Shown here: in pieces, positions 41,687 through 48,782 of the stretch
Position numbering within the stretch: the stretch's first letter is position 1
Layout: each line of letters opens with the position of its first letter
Position numbers and translations under genes: made by a program
Notes under the pieces: model-generated
Databases searched by the model: none
What the model saw: the letters and a program-made list of their open reading frames with translations, nothing else
Told to the model about the DNA's origin: nothing
Origin: a virus
Virus record (IMG/VR): IMGVR_UViG_3300037225_000815
Location: 1-64,000 of that record
Strand: one strand, 5' to 3'
Length of the DNA stretch: 64,000 bases

Positions 41687-44353
41687 ATGTCTACACTTAA
41701 CTACATCATAGAGACAGTACGCGAAGCCCTGCAGGCTCTCGTAGTATTCGTCTCAACCGCTGCTGCAACTGTGAAGTTCGCGAGCAAGCGGGCCAAACTC
41801 ATGCTGCGTACAACGCTGCTCATCGATGCTGATGGCATCTATGACAAGCGGGACAACGTGGTTGGGATCAAGAACCTGAGGGTCAGTAAGGTTTCCCTCT
41901 CGTTCGAGAAGGCGAAGAACCTTGTTACCAATGCCTTCCTGGCAGGTACCTTTGTGGCTCTCTGTGAACCTCTCACAGATCTGCTCAAGGGAATCTCCAA
42001 TGATGGAAGGGACATTGGGATTAGGGCTCTTAAGGCTGCGCTCGATTTCATCGAGAAGTCTTATGGGCTGACACTCGTCGCCAACAGGTACATCGATGGC
42101 TTCAACTATGACGATGGCATCAAACGTGCCACATTGTTGTTCCATAAGAATGGACCGAAAGGCTTTGGCGAGGATCTCTCCATGGCGCTGTTCGGCGCTC
42201 CGCTCCTGATCAAGGGAAACGACACAGTGAAGTTCATGAACTATGTATGGGCTGGAACCCAGACAAGGTTCAGCATCATGACCGTGAACTATCTATTCAC
42301 TGCCAATCATAAGGGCGGAACTGATGGTTCGGGCTGGACAACCCTCGAGTATCTGAACGCCAGGTTCCCTGAACTGGCCAAGGAAGTCGTGGATACCAAC
42401 ACCCATCTGATCAAGCAGCAGGCGTTCGCCAGCATACTTGGTCATGTAAGTCCCATCAAGGGATGTATAGCCATTGCGTACAACCGCACTGAATGGCATA
42501 CATTCGGAACGGGAGTCGCTTATGACAAGGCTATCGATGCATTCGTCGTCACTGACAATGAAGTCAAGCTGGCTGCTGCAGGCATCGAGATAGGCCATGT
42601 GTATGAAGGTCGCTTTGGTGTGATCAACATGTCAGGCGAAGAGACACTGCGCAAGCCTTTCTGGAAGGCGAATCCTCAGCTGCTCGCCAGGACCAACTGG
42701 AAGGATTGCACCCGCGGAACAGCGATTGCCAAGGCCAATGCCGATAAGATCCTTGCGGCTATCACTACGAAGGACACGTATCTGAAGCAAGTTCTGCATC
42801 TCTCCGGTAATGATGTGCAGGATCCCAAGTGGCAGGCTTCCAGGATGAGCGCCATGACAATCGCCGGTCAGCTTGTGGCTGGCTTGCCGTTCAGCGCATT
42901 CGAGTCATCCAAGTCTACCAGCGAGAACATTGCAATGAGGGAGATCAAGAAGGCACTGAAGGGAATGATCTGCTCTATTGCCAGGCTGAAGATCCCCGGT
43001 TCCTATTTCTATCCGCTGGTCGATGATAGGCTGGTTGGAAGATGGGAAGTCGGAATGTCCCCTTGGCTTGCTGAAGAGCTTGGCAAGCGCTGGAACGTAG
43101 GCCGTGACATCCATGATGGAGATACCCTGATGGTTCAGAGGTCTCCGCATATTGGAAGCGGTTATCTGGCAGTTACCATCAAGATCATTGACCCGCTGTG
43201 CAAGTTCGACGGTATCGTTCTTAGCCGTTGGACTGCCAATCTGCTGGCTGCTGATTGTGATGGTGATCGCGTTTCACTGAGTCTCCCTATGATCGGCGAT
43301 GTCATCAATCCTGAGGAGTTCCCCGAGGAGAAGGATGCATCAGAGTTCATGAAGAAGATGAAGCTGATGTCCACTGGCAATGCGGTTGCCGATAAGCTTC
43401 TCGCTGCCACAGTTGGCAAGCTGATTGGCCTGGTTGATTTCCTCATGAGCATGCTGCATGAACGTGAGGGCAGGCTCTCCAAGAAAGTCCTGGCGTTCGG
43501 CGGCCATGTCTCGCAGGCTCTGATCAATTCCGGTAAGCATGTCGGTGAGGATGTTCTGGACATGGATGCGATCAGTGACATGATCAATCCGCTGCAGACC
43601 ATTGTCGATAAGTATGGCAAGGAGAAACAGTTCCGCAAGACTATCTCCTACTTCTATCGCTATATCACCGGCAAGCTGGACGACATTGACTATGAAGACT
43701 TCGTTGAACCCAAGGGCAATTCCCCTGTGTTGAATGAAGCTTATACGACGACTCCGCTCAAGGGCGTCTATGATGCTCTCTCCAGCACTGGCGTCAAGCC
43801 GTTCTGGTTCAACTATGATTGGTCAGCTGACAAGGCTGAATGGCTCAAGATAGTCAGGAACGCTCAGTCGATCCTTTCTACACTGGATCCGGATGGCGAC
43901 TTCTATGTGAACGGCAACCAGGACAAGACGATGTGGGAAGGCAGCAAGGTATTCGTTGACCCTGCATTCTTCACAAACAAGAGCCATCTGCCTGTTCTGC
44001 ATGCCGCCATCAAGCTGCTGGGCAAGACTGCCGCCAATGCAGAGGAAGCAAGGGCGCTTCTCCGCAAGCATTTCGACGACAAGCTCATGATCCTCAAGGA
44101 CGAGTATCCCCGTTATCTCGTAGCATTCTGGGCCAGGGTGTTCGCTTCTGGTACTCCGGAACGCGCGCTGATGATGTGTCTGAACACGGCTGAGTTCACA
44201 CTGGTCATCCGGGCAATCAAGAATTGGACACCGGAAGACGGTTTCAACTGGCAGGAACTGGCCAGCTGGTCAATTCGGCACATGAGTTATGTGAAGCAGA
44301 CTATCAAGGAAGTCGACTCAGAGGCTGATGAAGCTAACGAGGAAACCATCTAA
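41687..44353 (+). CDS. DPBB polymerase-like protein with DxDGD motif
   Basis: 888 residues, ATG 41687, RBS TAGGAGG. Residues about 478-535 read GDTLMVQRSPHIGSGYLAVT, then FDGIVLSRWTANLLAADCDG, placing D523, D525 and D527 in a DxDGD. This matches the beta-prime double-psi beta barrel of RNA polymerases and the DbDGD of cell-type RNA-dependent RNA polymerases and YonO-like phage enzymes; the three Asp would bind the catalytic Mg. I do not find a GDK...GNK beta-type barrel, so it may be a divergent single-chain polymerase or need a partner. It is early, just after three tiny genes. Polymerase activity is inferred. Confidence 0.65.
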   Translation: MSTLNYIIETVREALQALVVFVSTAAATVKFASKRAKLMLRTTLLIDADGIYDKRDNVVGIKNLRVSKVSLSFEKAKNLVTNAFLAGTFVALCEPLTDLLKGISNDGRDIGIRALKAALDFIEKSYGLTLVANRYIDGFNYDDGIKRATLLFHKNGPKGFGEDLSMALFGAPLLIKGNDTVKFMNYVWAGTQTRFSIMTVNYLFTANHKGGTDGSGWTTLEYLNARFPELAKEVVDTNTHLIKQQAFASILGHVSPIKGCIAIAYNRTEWHTFGTGVAYDKAIDAFVVTDNEVKLAAAGIEIGHVYEGRFGVINMSGEETLRKPFWKANPQLLARTNWKDCTRGTAIAKANADKILAAITTKDTYLKQVLHLSGNDVQDPKWQASRMSAMTIAGQLVAGLPFSAFESSKSTSENIAMREIKKALKGMICSIARLKIPGSYFYPLVDDRLVGRWEVGMSPWLAEELGKRWNVGRDIHDGDTLMVQRSPHIGSGYLAVTIKIIDPLCKFDGIVLSRWTANLLAADCDGDRVSLSLPMIGDVINPEEFPEEKDASEFMKKMKLMSTGNAVADKLLAATVGKLIGLVDFLMSMLHEREGRLSKKVLAFGGHVSQALINSGKHVGEDVLDMDAISDMINPLQTIVDKYGKEKQFRKTISYFYRYITGKLDDIDYEDFVEPKGNSPVLNEAYTTTPLKGVYDALSSTGVKPFWFNYDWSADKAEWLKIVRNAQSILSTLDPDGDFYVNGNQDKTMWEGSKVFVDPAFFTNKSHLPVLHAAIKLLGKTAANAEEARALLRKHFDDKLMILKDEYPRYLVAFWARVFASGTPERALMMCLNTAEFTLVIRAIKNWTPEDGFNWQELASWSIRHMSYVKQTIKEVDSEADEANEETI

Positions 44354-44590
44354 TAAGCATAGTTAACTATATATGCAGATAGATTGGAACGCAGCCGATC
44401 CGGTAACTTCCGGCTCTTACGGGGACCTGAGAAGAGTCCTTACCTGTAGGGATAGTAGGCTCCGCCCGATTGGTTACTAGTGTCCATACGGTAGGCCCTA
44501 TCCGAAGAGACGCAGGACCCTTTGAATATGTCATATTCGCCCAGGTGGCGACATATTCAAGGTCTGTCCACCCTTCCTAAAGTGGACTTA
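44354..44590 (+). other. Non-coding structured stretch after 888-aa gene
   Basis: No gene is visible. GGATAG near 44450 pairs with CTATCC near 44497. A perfect 11-bp stem TTGAATATGTC (44522-44532) with GACATATTCAA (44550-44560) follows. A lone AGACGCAGGACCCTTTGA at 44509-44526 resembles the 3' half of the recurrent CGCAGT element without an obvious 5' arm. Confidence 0.55.
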
Positions 44591-44723
44591 TCTCATACAC
44601 TTGCTTACTGGGATGACTTGCCCCAGTAAGACAACGTAGAAACAAAGCCCATCTGCAGACCGTCAGGTTGATGCAGACTCCCGGAAGATAATGACTCCGG
44701 GGTGGACTTGTTCATGTATGAGA
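44591..44723 (+). ncRNA. Candidate structured RNA closed by long-range helix
   Basis: TCTCATACA (44591-44599) pairs with TGTATGAGA (44715-44723) over 9 bp, enclosing three hairpins. These are CTTACTGGG/CCCAGTAAG (44604-44630, 9 bp), TCTGCA/TGCAGA (44652-44677, 6 bp) and CCCGGA/TCCGGG (about 44681-44701, 6 bp). The nested design is unlikely by chance and no ORF runs through it. A 6-bp TAGC hairpin at 44731-44746 with T-rich sequence after it could end the transcript. Role unknown. Confidence 0.6.
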
Positions 44724-44890
44724 TTCTATTATGCCCTAGCGGGCATATTCTTTGCCTCAAGAGACGCAGGAACCCTCGGACTGTCATACCTGAGTGCGAG
44801 CCACACAGGACACAGTTAGGGCGTCGCTGTGCCCAGATGCGGACCTGCCTCGAAACAGCCTTTCCCTTGATTCACCATAGGAGGTGCCTT
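44724..44890 (+). other. Non-coding tail of structured region
   Basis: Holds the hairpin ATGCCC-TAGC-GGGCAT (44731-44746) followed by ATTCTTT, a second lone AGACGCAGGAACCCTCGG (44762-44779), and CACAG/CTGTG pairing near 44811-44830. The RBS AGGAGG of the next gene is at its end. Confidence 0.5.
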
Positions 44891-45067
44891 ATGGATAGGT
44901 TCTCCAAATTCATATTCGTCGCCGACGAACACGCCATCATCAAGTTCGTCCATGTACGCCTCAACAGGAACGAGACGTACAACTACATCAAGCTCGCCCA
45001 CAAACTGGAAGACGAGATGAGGCTCTCCATAGAGCGTGAACTCATCCGCAACCGGGCGAGGGCGTAA
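44891..45067 (+). CDS. Small basic helical protein
   Basis: 58 residues from ATG 44891 (AGGAGG at proper distance); the open frame continues upstream to 44702 through structured RNA, which is not used. FIFVADEHAIIKFVHVRLNR then a long charged helix. Not recognised. Confidence 0.6.
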   Translation: MDRFSKFIFVADEHAIIKFVHVRLNRNETYNYIKLAHKLEDEMRLSIERELIRNRARA

Positions 45068-45071
45068 CACC

Positions 45072-45096
45072 AAACTGCGTTTAAGAGACGCAGTTT
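45072..45096 (+). repeat. CGCAGT hairpin H1
   Basis: AAACTGCGT and ACGCAGTTT, perfect 9 bp, loop TTAAGAG, tail CCTTTGA. Starts 4 bases after the stop of the preceding gene; no gene directly downstream, instead more hairpins (TGACT-ACAT-AGTCA at 45101-45114). Confidence 0.85.
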
Positions 45097-45217
45097 CCTT
45101 TGACTACATAGTCAGCCTAACCGCTGAACTCAATAACGTAGCTCACGTAGCCTGATTGAGGGCCAACATGATTGTCCCACAAAGGTTACACGCCCCAGAA
45201 TGGGGCAGGTATACTAC

Positions 45218-45245
45218 CTGCGTACTGATTCCTATAGGTACGCAG
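45218..45245 (+). repeat. CGCAGT hairpin H2
   Basis: CTGCGTAC and GTACGCAG, 8 bp, 12-base loop, tail TTTCCTTTGA identical to H1. It is inside a non-coding stretch, about 165 bases before the next ATG. Confidence 0.8.
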
Positions 45246-45362
45246 TTTCCTTTGAGCCTGCATAGAAATGCATAAGCCTCGAATGGATGGCTTGCCATCG
45301 GTAGAGGGGGTTCTATTCAATCCGCAGGAGAGAGCGGTGATGCCAAGTACCTTGGCTTAAAC

Positions 45363-45397
45363 TGCGGGGAAAGGTGATGACACCCCGCATTATTATT
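45363..45397 (+). terminator. Possible intrinsic terminator
   Basis: TGCGGGG pairs with CCCCGCA (7 bp, 13-base loop) followed by TTATTATT. Just upstream of the RBS of a 26-residue peptide, so it could also attenuate it. Confidence 0.55.
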
Positions 45398-45411
45398 GCA
45401 TGGAGGACATC

Positions 45412-45492
45412 ATGTTCGAACAATGCCTTATCCTCGTAGTGCTGTTATGCGCTTCAATACTGCTTAACATCATACTGCTATCGAGGAAATGA
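45412..45492 (+). CDS. 26-residue membrane peptide
   Basis: ATG 45412 with GGAGG 5 bases before it encodes MFEQCLILVVLLCASILLNI then ILLSRK. One hydrophobic helix and a basic end. Its stop codon TGA overlaps the 5' arm of hairpin H3. Short single-helix phage peptides often alter host membrane enzymes; function not known. Confidence 0.6.
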   Translation: MFEQCLILVVLLCASILLNIILLSRK

Positions 45493-45512
45493 CTGCGTAA
45501 GGACTACGCAGT
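45492..45512 (+). repeat. CGCAGT hairpin H3
   Basis: ACTGCGTA and TACGCAGT, 8 bp, loop AGGAC, tail TCCTTTCAG. The first base is the last base of the upstream stop codon. ATG of the next gene is 32 bases downstream. Confidence 0.85.
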
Positions 45513-45543
45513 TCCTTTCAGAAATACCACAAGGAGGTATATC

Positions 45544-46002
45544 ATGAAGATAGTGACTCGCATCATAAGCGAAGTTTCCAAGTTCCACGTCATACTGAAG
45601 ACGAAGCCGGACAACGCTGGCATCAACACCATAGGCTGGTGCGAAATCCGGATACCGTACTTCATGTCCGTCGAGGCACCCATCATCAACCTCAACAACA
45701 ACTATGCCCCGTACGGAATACCCGCCTCCATCAAGGAGAAGTTCTCGGAAGGCGACGTGAAGTGGCTCAAGGTCGGCGAACGTGTGGTCGAGGGCAAGAC
45801 AGTCCAGAACCACAAATGGCTCATCACAGAGAAAGGCAGGCTTGGTCTCAACCGTGAGATATCCCGGGCTGTGAAGAAATATGCCAAGGAGTTCGGACTT
45901 ACGGTGGATGCACCCAAAGTCAACCTGGCCAAGGAAGCGACTACTTCCATTGACACTGGTACTGCGCAGGAGCAGAGCACCAGTGGCGAGAAGATGGAAT
46001 AA
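45544..46002 (+). CDS. Hypothetical protein
   Basis: 152 residues, ATG 45544, RBS AAGGAGG. Beta-rich first part (MKIVTRIISEVSKFHVILKT), a central KWLKVGERVVEGKTVQNHKW, then a helix (REISRAVKKYAKEFGL) and a disordered acidic tail. Disordered Thr/Ser/Glu tails of similar style end the 52984 and 56758 products. Not recognised. Confidence 0.6.
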   Translation: MKIVTRIISEVSKFHVILKTKPDNAGINTIGWCEIRIPYFMSVEAPIINLNNNYAPYGIPASIKEKFSEGDVKWLKVGERVVEGKTVQNHKWLITEKGRLGLNREISRAVKKYAKEFGLTVDAPKVNLAKEATTSIDTGTAQEQSTSGEKME

Positions 46003-46010
46003 GCACAAGG

Positions 46011-46035
46011 ACTGCGTTACCGGAAGGGACGCAGT
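46011..46035 (+). repeat. CGCAGT hairpin H4
   Basis: ACTGCGT and ACGCAGT, 7 bp, 11-base loop, tail TCGCTTTGA. Between stop 46002 and ATG 46067. Confidence 0.85.
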
Positions 46036-46066
46036 TCGCTTTGAATAATACCATAGGAGGTATATC

Positions 46067-46276
46067 ATGTCAGAAAGAATGGAAAGAGTGAAAGTCGTCC
46101 TCATGGTCCAGAAGGCATCAGATGCCATCTGCGACGTAATCCACAACATGACTCCCAAGTCATTCAAGGCATGCAAACAGTACGTGAAAGCCGTCAGCAA
46201 GGCAGTCACGAAACTGCAGAAAGCGGGCGTCATCGAGGAACTCACGGACCTCGTCGGCAAGGCATGGAACAAGTAA
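46067..46276 (+). CDS. Small basic helical protein
   Basis: 69 residues, ATG 46067, RBS AGGAGG. Amphipathic, Lys-rich helices (VVLMVQKASDAICDVIHNMT and KACKQYVKAVSKAVTKLQKA). Possibly membrane- or nucleic-acid-associated; not recognised. Confidence 0.6.
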   Translation: MSERMERVKVVLMVQKASDAICDVIHNMTPKSFKACKQYVKAVSKAVTKLQKAGVIEELTDLVGKAWNK

Positions 46277-46281
46277 TTCCA

Positions 46282-46310
46282 AACTGCGTAGGGGAAGACC
46301 TTACGCAGTT
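46282..46310 (+). repeat. CGCAGT hairpin H5
   Basis: AACTGCGTAGGG pairs with CCTTACGCAGTT in a 12-bp stem with one G-U and loop GAAGA; tail CCATTCGA. It immediately precedes the tRNA-like element. Confidence 0.85.
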
Positions 46311-46320
46311 CCATTCGAAC

Positions 46321-46372
46321 GCCATCGCTAGGCTGAAATGCCGGGGCTATGGGTTCGAATCCCAAGATGGCA
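46321..46372 (+). ncRNA. tRNA-like element lacking anticodon arm
   Basis: GCCATC at the 5' end pairs with GATGGC at the 3' end, then A as a discriminator-like base. TGGG-TTCGAAT-CCCA is a canonical T arm and loop. GGC-TGAAAT-GCC forms one further small arm. At 52 nt there is no anticodon arm. It may be a tRNA relic or a mimic recognised by tRNA-binding proteins. It lies 13 bases upstream of the next ATG, whose RBS overlaps its 3' end. Confidence 0.55.
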
Positions 46373-46385
46373 CAGGAGGCCAACC

Positions 46386-46499
46386 ATGAAACAGTCAAAG
46401 GCGGAGAAGAAGGCCATCAAGAAACTGAAGGAGCTCGAGAAGAAAGTCGGCATCACGGCCGAGGAAGCGGAAGCCCTTCTGAAAGGTCTGTATCCCTAA
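46386..46499 (+). CDS. 37-residue charged helical protein
   Basis: ATG 46386, RBS AGGAGG. Sequence starts MKQSKAEKKAIKKLKELEKK and ends EEAEALLKGLYP: one charged helix plus a short UBA-like helical end. Not recognised. Confidence 0.55.
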   Translation: MKQSKAEKKAIKKLKELEKKVGITAEEAEALLKGLYP

Positions 46500-46610
46500 G
46501 AGAACCAATAAGTGAAGAGTCTCCTACACCAGGATTCTAGACAACCTGGACAAACCCGTATAGGCCATGCGGACTGGGAGACTCGCGTCCTACTATCCTC
46601 CTATACTGGG

Positions 46611-46636
46611 ACTGTGCCAATTAGTATCGGCGCAGT
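46611..46636 (+). repeat. CGCAGT hairpin H6
   Basis: ACTGTGCC and GGCGCAGT, 8 bp with a T-G wobble replacing the G-C of other copies; loop 10 bases; tail TCCTTTTGA, then the RBS AAGGAGG. Upstream 46500-46610 is non-coding with a CTCC/GGAG-rich stem. Confidence 0.8.
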
Positions 46637-46658
46637 TCCTTTTGACAAGGAGGACACC

Positions 46659-46832
46659 ATGAAGATACTGACAATGGAAGAAATCAGTAAGATGCCCATC
46701 CCCACCAAGTTGCTCAACGACCTGAGGACTATGGCTATGGACACTGCCGTCAAGGTTCAAAGTCTGAGCCCCGAGGAGCAGAAGCGCCTCACTGAAGACG
46801 CCAAGAGAATCGTACAACAGTACCTGCGTTAG
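46659..46832 (+). CDS. Small helical protein
   Basis: 57 residues from ATG 46659, RBS AAGGAGG. MKILTMEEISKMPIPTKLLN then two helices ending AKRIVQQYLR. The last codons and the stop lie inside hairpin H7, so the coding end doubles as regulatory RNA. Not recognised. Confidence 0.6.
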   Translation: MKILTMEEISKMPIPTKLLNDLRTMAMDTAVKVQSLSPEEQKRLTEDAKRIVQQYLR

Positions 46833-46847
46833 GGAAACCTGACGCAG
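46824..46847 (+). repeat. CGCAGT hairpin H7
   Basis: CTGCGTTAGG pairs with CCTGACGCAG over 10 bp (one T-G) with a GAAA tetraloop; tail TTCTCTCTGA. The TAG stop of the upstream gene is within the stem. Confidence 0.85.
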
Positions 46848-46881
46848 TTCTCTCTGAATACCACACCCAAGGAGGGTAAAC

Positions 46882-47307
46882 ATGATTACTGTATTACTCA
46901 TCATCAGTGTACTTGCAAACCTCGGACTGCTCGTCACCATCCTGAAACAGACCAAGTCCAGGAACGACGAACAGGAAACCCGTGACCTCAAAGCCCGAGA
47001 GGAAGCGGAGAAGAAACAGGAAGACTACATAGAAGGCCTGTTACAGAACATCCACGACCAGGACGTCCACATCGAAGTCCAAGCCAAGGAAATTGCCTCA
47101 CTGAAAGAGACAATCAAGAGACTGGAAGACAGCATGACCAAGGGCGCCAAACTCGAGGAAGGCCTCAAGAGCGTCGGTGATGCGCTGTCACCCAATGGAT
47201 TGGGCAAAGGCATCGGCATGCTAGTCCGCAACATCAAGGCCATAGGGCCCACCATCGGCAACGGGTTCAAGGAAGGCTACAACCAGGGCCTGCTCGAGAA
47301 CAAGTAA
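46882..47307 (+). CDS. Membrane-anchored coiled-coil protein
   Basis: 141 residues, ATG 46882, RBS AAGGAGG. N-terminal membrane helix (VLLIISVLANLGLLVTIL), long charged coiled coil (residues about 25-95), then a glycine-rich amphipathic end (GLGKGIGMLVRNIKAIGPTI). Resembles spanin-like or lipid-interacting architecture, but lacks lysis-gene context. Function unknown. Confidence 0.6.
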   Translation: MITVLLIISVLANLGLLVTILKQTKSRNDEQETRDLKAREEAEKKQEDYIEGLLQNIHDQDVHIEVQAKEIASLKETIKRLEDSMTKGAKLEEGLKSVGDALSPNGLGKGIGMLVRNIKAIGPTIGNGFKEGYNQGLLENK

Positions 47308-47313
47308 TCAAGC

Positions 47314-47341
47314 ACTGCGTTGGGTGAAAGCCTGACGCAGT
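47314..47341 (+). repeat. CGCAGT hairpin H8
   Basis: ACTGCGTTGGG and CCTGACGCAGT, 11 bp with two G-U pairs, loop TGAAAG, tail CCCTTTCAG. 7 bases after the stop at 47307. Confidence 0.85.
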
Positions 47342-47370
47342 CCCTTTCAGAATCTACCAGGAGGTATCAC

Positions 47371-47622
47371 ATGAACATGAAACTCGAACGGAACCTCGCA
47401 GTCGCCGGAGCAACAACCGGAATCGCCGTCGCCAACGCACTCCGCAACACGGCTATCGGGGCCAAGAAAGTCGCTTCCTTCACCACGAAAGTGGCCAGGA
47501 ATGCGTGGGCCTATGTGGTCGCCGGAGCCAAAACAGTCGGCAAGTCGACAGTCAATGCCTTCAAGGGTATCGGCGAAGTCGGCAAGCAGGAACTCGAGGT
47601 TGCCAAGGCCAAACAGCGGTAG
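47371..47622 (+). CDS. Ala/Lys-rich amphipathic protein
   Basis: 83 residues from ATG 47371, RBS AGGAGG. AVAGATTGIAVANALRNTAI followed by basic helices and AYVVAGAKTVGKSTVNAFKG. The glycine-zipper-like pattern suggests membrane interaction. Similar in style to the 48215 product. Confidence 0.55.
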   Translation: MNMKLERNLAVAGATTGIAVANALRNTAIGAKKVASFTTKVARNAWAYVVAGAKTVGKSTVNAFKGIGEVGKQELEVAKAKQR

Positions 47623-47629
47623 ACACAAC

Positions 47630-47656
47630 ACTGCGTAGGGTAACTCCTTACGCAGT
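47630..47656 (+). repeat. CGCAGT hairpin H9
   Basis: ACTGCGTAGGG and CCTTACGCAGT, 11 bp with one G-U, loop TAACT, tail CGCTTTCGAGGAGG: the tail runs directly into the RBS, 20 bases before the ATG. Confidence 0.85.
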
Positions 47657-47676
47657 CGCTTTCGAGGAGGTGCCTT

Positions 47677-47979
47677 ATGGCAATGACAATGATTATCACC
47701 ATGTTCGGAATCATGCTGGCTACATCCATCTCATTGTATGAGGTGCTGAGATGTTCCCGGCCGTTCGGCTGGTTCATCAGGATTATCGACAAGAGTTTCC
47801 TGTTCCAGATGGCTTTCCACTTCGCAATCGCCTTCGTCATCAGGAGCATAAGCGGAGAAGGCATGACCGCAGGCGGTGCAAATCTCGCCTCGACGGCAGT
47901 GTTTCCCCTGTACTGCTTCATCAGGAACGCAATCAACGGGAACTACCGCATGCTGAACGGCGGATGGAGGACCAAATGA
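47677..47979 (+). CDS. Multi-pass small membrane protein
   Basis: 100 residues, ATG 47677, RBS GAGGAGG. Hydrophobic segments at about 3-20 (MTMIITMFGIMLATSISL), 30-55 (GWFIRIIDKSFLFQMAFHFA) and 70-85. It is followed by two further small membrane genes in overlapping frames. Function unknown. Confidence 0.6.
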   Translation: MAMTMIITMFGIMLATSISLYEVLRCSRPFGWFIRIIDKSFLFQMAFHFAIAFVIRSISGEGMTAGGANLASTAVFPLYCFIRNAINGNYRMLNGGWRTK

Positions 47980-48113
47980 TAGCAATCGTGCTCACCACAT
48001 TATGGGTCCTCTTCATCCTGGCCGTGTTCCATGTCACGTGGCCATGGTACATCATCACCCTGGTCGTAGCGGGAGCGTTGCTCTGCATCTACATCTTCGA
48101 CGACAGCTTCTAA
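47976..48113 (+). CDS. 45-residue two-helix membrane protein
   Basis: ATG 47976 overlaps the upstream stop as ATGA. IVLTTLWVLFILAVFHVTW and YIITLVVAGALLCIYIF are two membrane helices with an acidic end. Function unknown. Confidence 0.6.
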   Translation: MIAIVLTTLWVLFILAVFHVTWPWYIITLVVAGALLCIYIFDDSF

Positions 48114-48126
48114 GCAAGGAGGCCCA

Positions 48127-48240
48127 ATGCACTTCATACTAGGGCTCATCATCGGTATCATAGTCTACAGATGGCTATTCTGTAGCAACAACACCAAGAC
48201 CAAGGAGGTCAAGCATGACGACACAGAACACAAGGACTGA
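48127..48240 (+). CDS. 37-residue single-pass membrane protein
   Basis: ATG 48127, RBS AGGAGG. MHFILGLIIGIIVYRWLFCS then a charged tail rich in Lys, Thr and Asp. Its last 26 bases overlap the next gene, whose RBS AAGGAGG lies within it. Confidence 0.6.
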   Translation: MHFILGLIIGIIVYRWLFCSNNTKTKEVKHDDTEHKD

Positions 48241-48748
48241 CCCTCAAGTCAGCCAGCACGCTCTGGACGCCGTCCGCATCGCCAAGGAGAAGCACGACAA
48301 GGCTGTCCTGCTCAACAAGGCGAAAGTGGAGGAGTCCAGGCTCAAGAGGCGTGAGGCGGGACGCAAGTTCGCCCAGCGCATCAAGAACGGGGTCGAGAAG
48401 ACCGTCTCGTGGTATGAGCATGAGTTCACGAACATATGCTATGACGGCATGGTATATGGCGGTGCGTCAGCCCTCATAGGCGCCACCATAGGCATGCTCA
48501 TGTCCAACCCGGCAATCATCTCGATGGCTGTCACGTTCGGTGGAATCACCGCCATCATCCCGATAGTCGTCGCCCTGGCCTACTGGGCTGTCAAAGGCCT
48601 GGTAGAACTCGGCAAAGCGACTGTCAGGGCCATCAAGAAAGTCCACAAGGACGCTCCGGTCATCAAGGAAGCCATGAAAGAAGGCTCCAAAGTGCCGGCC
48701 AATCAGGACCCTCCACCCCCAATGGCTGGGGCAGAAGCCACCGCATAG
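48215..48748 (+). CDS. Membrane protein with hydrophobic hairpin
   Basis: 177 residues, ATG 48215, RBS AAGGAGG. Basic coiled N-terminus (residues 1-70), then two membrane segments (GGASALIGATIGMLMSNPAI and ITAIIPIVVALAYWAVKGL), a basic helix, and a Pro/Ala tail. The helix-hairpin design resembles the 49627 product, suggesting related roles at the host membrane. Confidence 0.6.
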   Translation: MTTQNTRTDPQVSQHALDAVRIAKEKHDKAVLLNKAKVEESRLKRREAGRKFAQRIKNGVEKTVSWYEHEFTNICYDGMVYGGASALIGATIGMLMSNPAIISMAVTFGGITAIIPIVVALAYWAVKGLVELGKATVRAIKKVHKDAPVIKEAMKEGSKVPANQDPPPPMAGAEATA

Positions 48749-48755
48749 CCATCAA

Positions 48756-48782
48756 GACTGCATTCCCGAAAGGGGTGCAGTC
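48756..48782 (+). repeat. CGCAGT hairpin H10 (covariant TGCAGT)
   Basis: GACTGCATTCC and GGGGTGCAGTC, 11 bp with two G-U; the usual G-C pair is replaced by A-T on both arms, a true covariation. Tail CCTTTTG. Followed by the CAGGGA hairpin array instead of a gene. Confidence 0.85.

Larger units (their letters stand above)
45097..45411 (+). other. Hairpin-rich non-coding stretch
   Basis: No gene. Consecutive small hairpins: TGACT/AGTCA (45101-45114), GCCCCA-GAA-TGGGGC (45192-45206), AGGTA-TAC-TACCT (45207-45219), GATGG-CTTG-CCATC (45286-45299) and GCCAAG-TAC-CTTGGC (45342-45356). The series ends with the terminator-like stem at 45363. H2 lies inside. Confidence 0.6.

Noticed and set aside
44702-44890. 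Upstream extension of the 44891 gene
   Set aside because: It runs through the structured RNA; the internal ATG at 44891 has a perfect AGGAGG.
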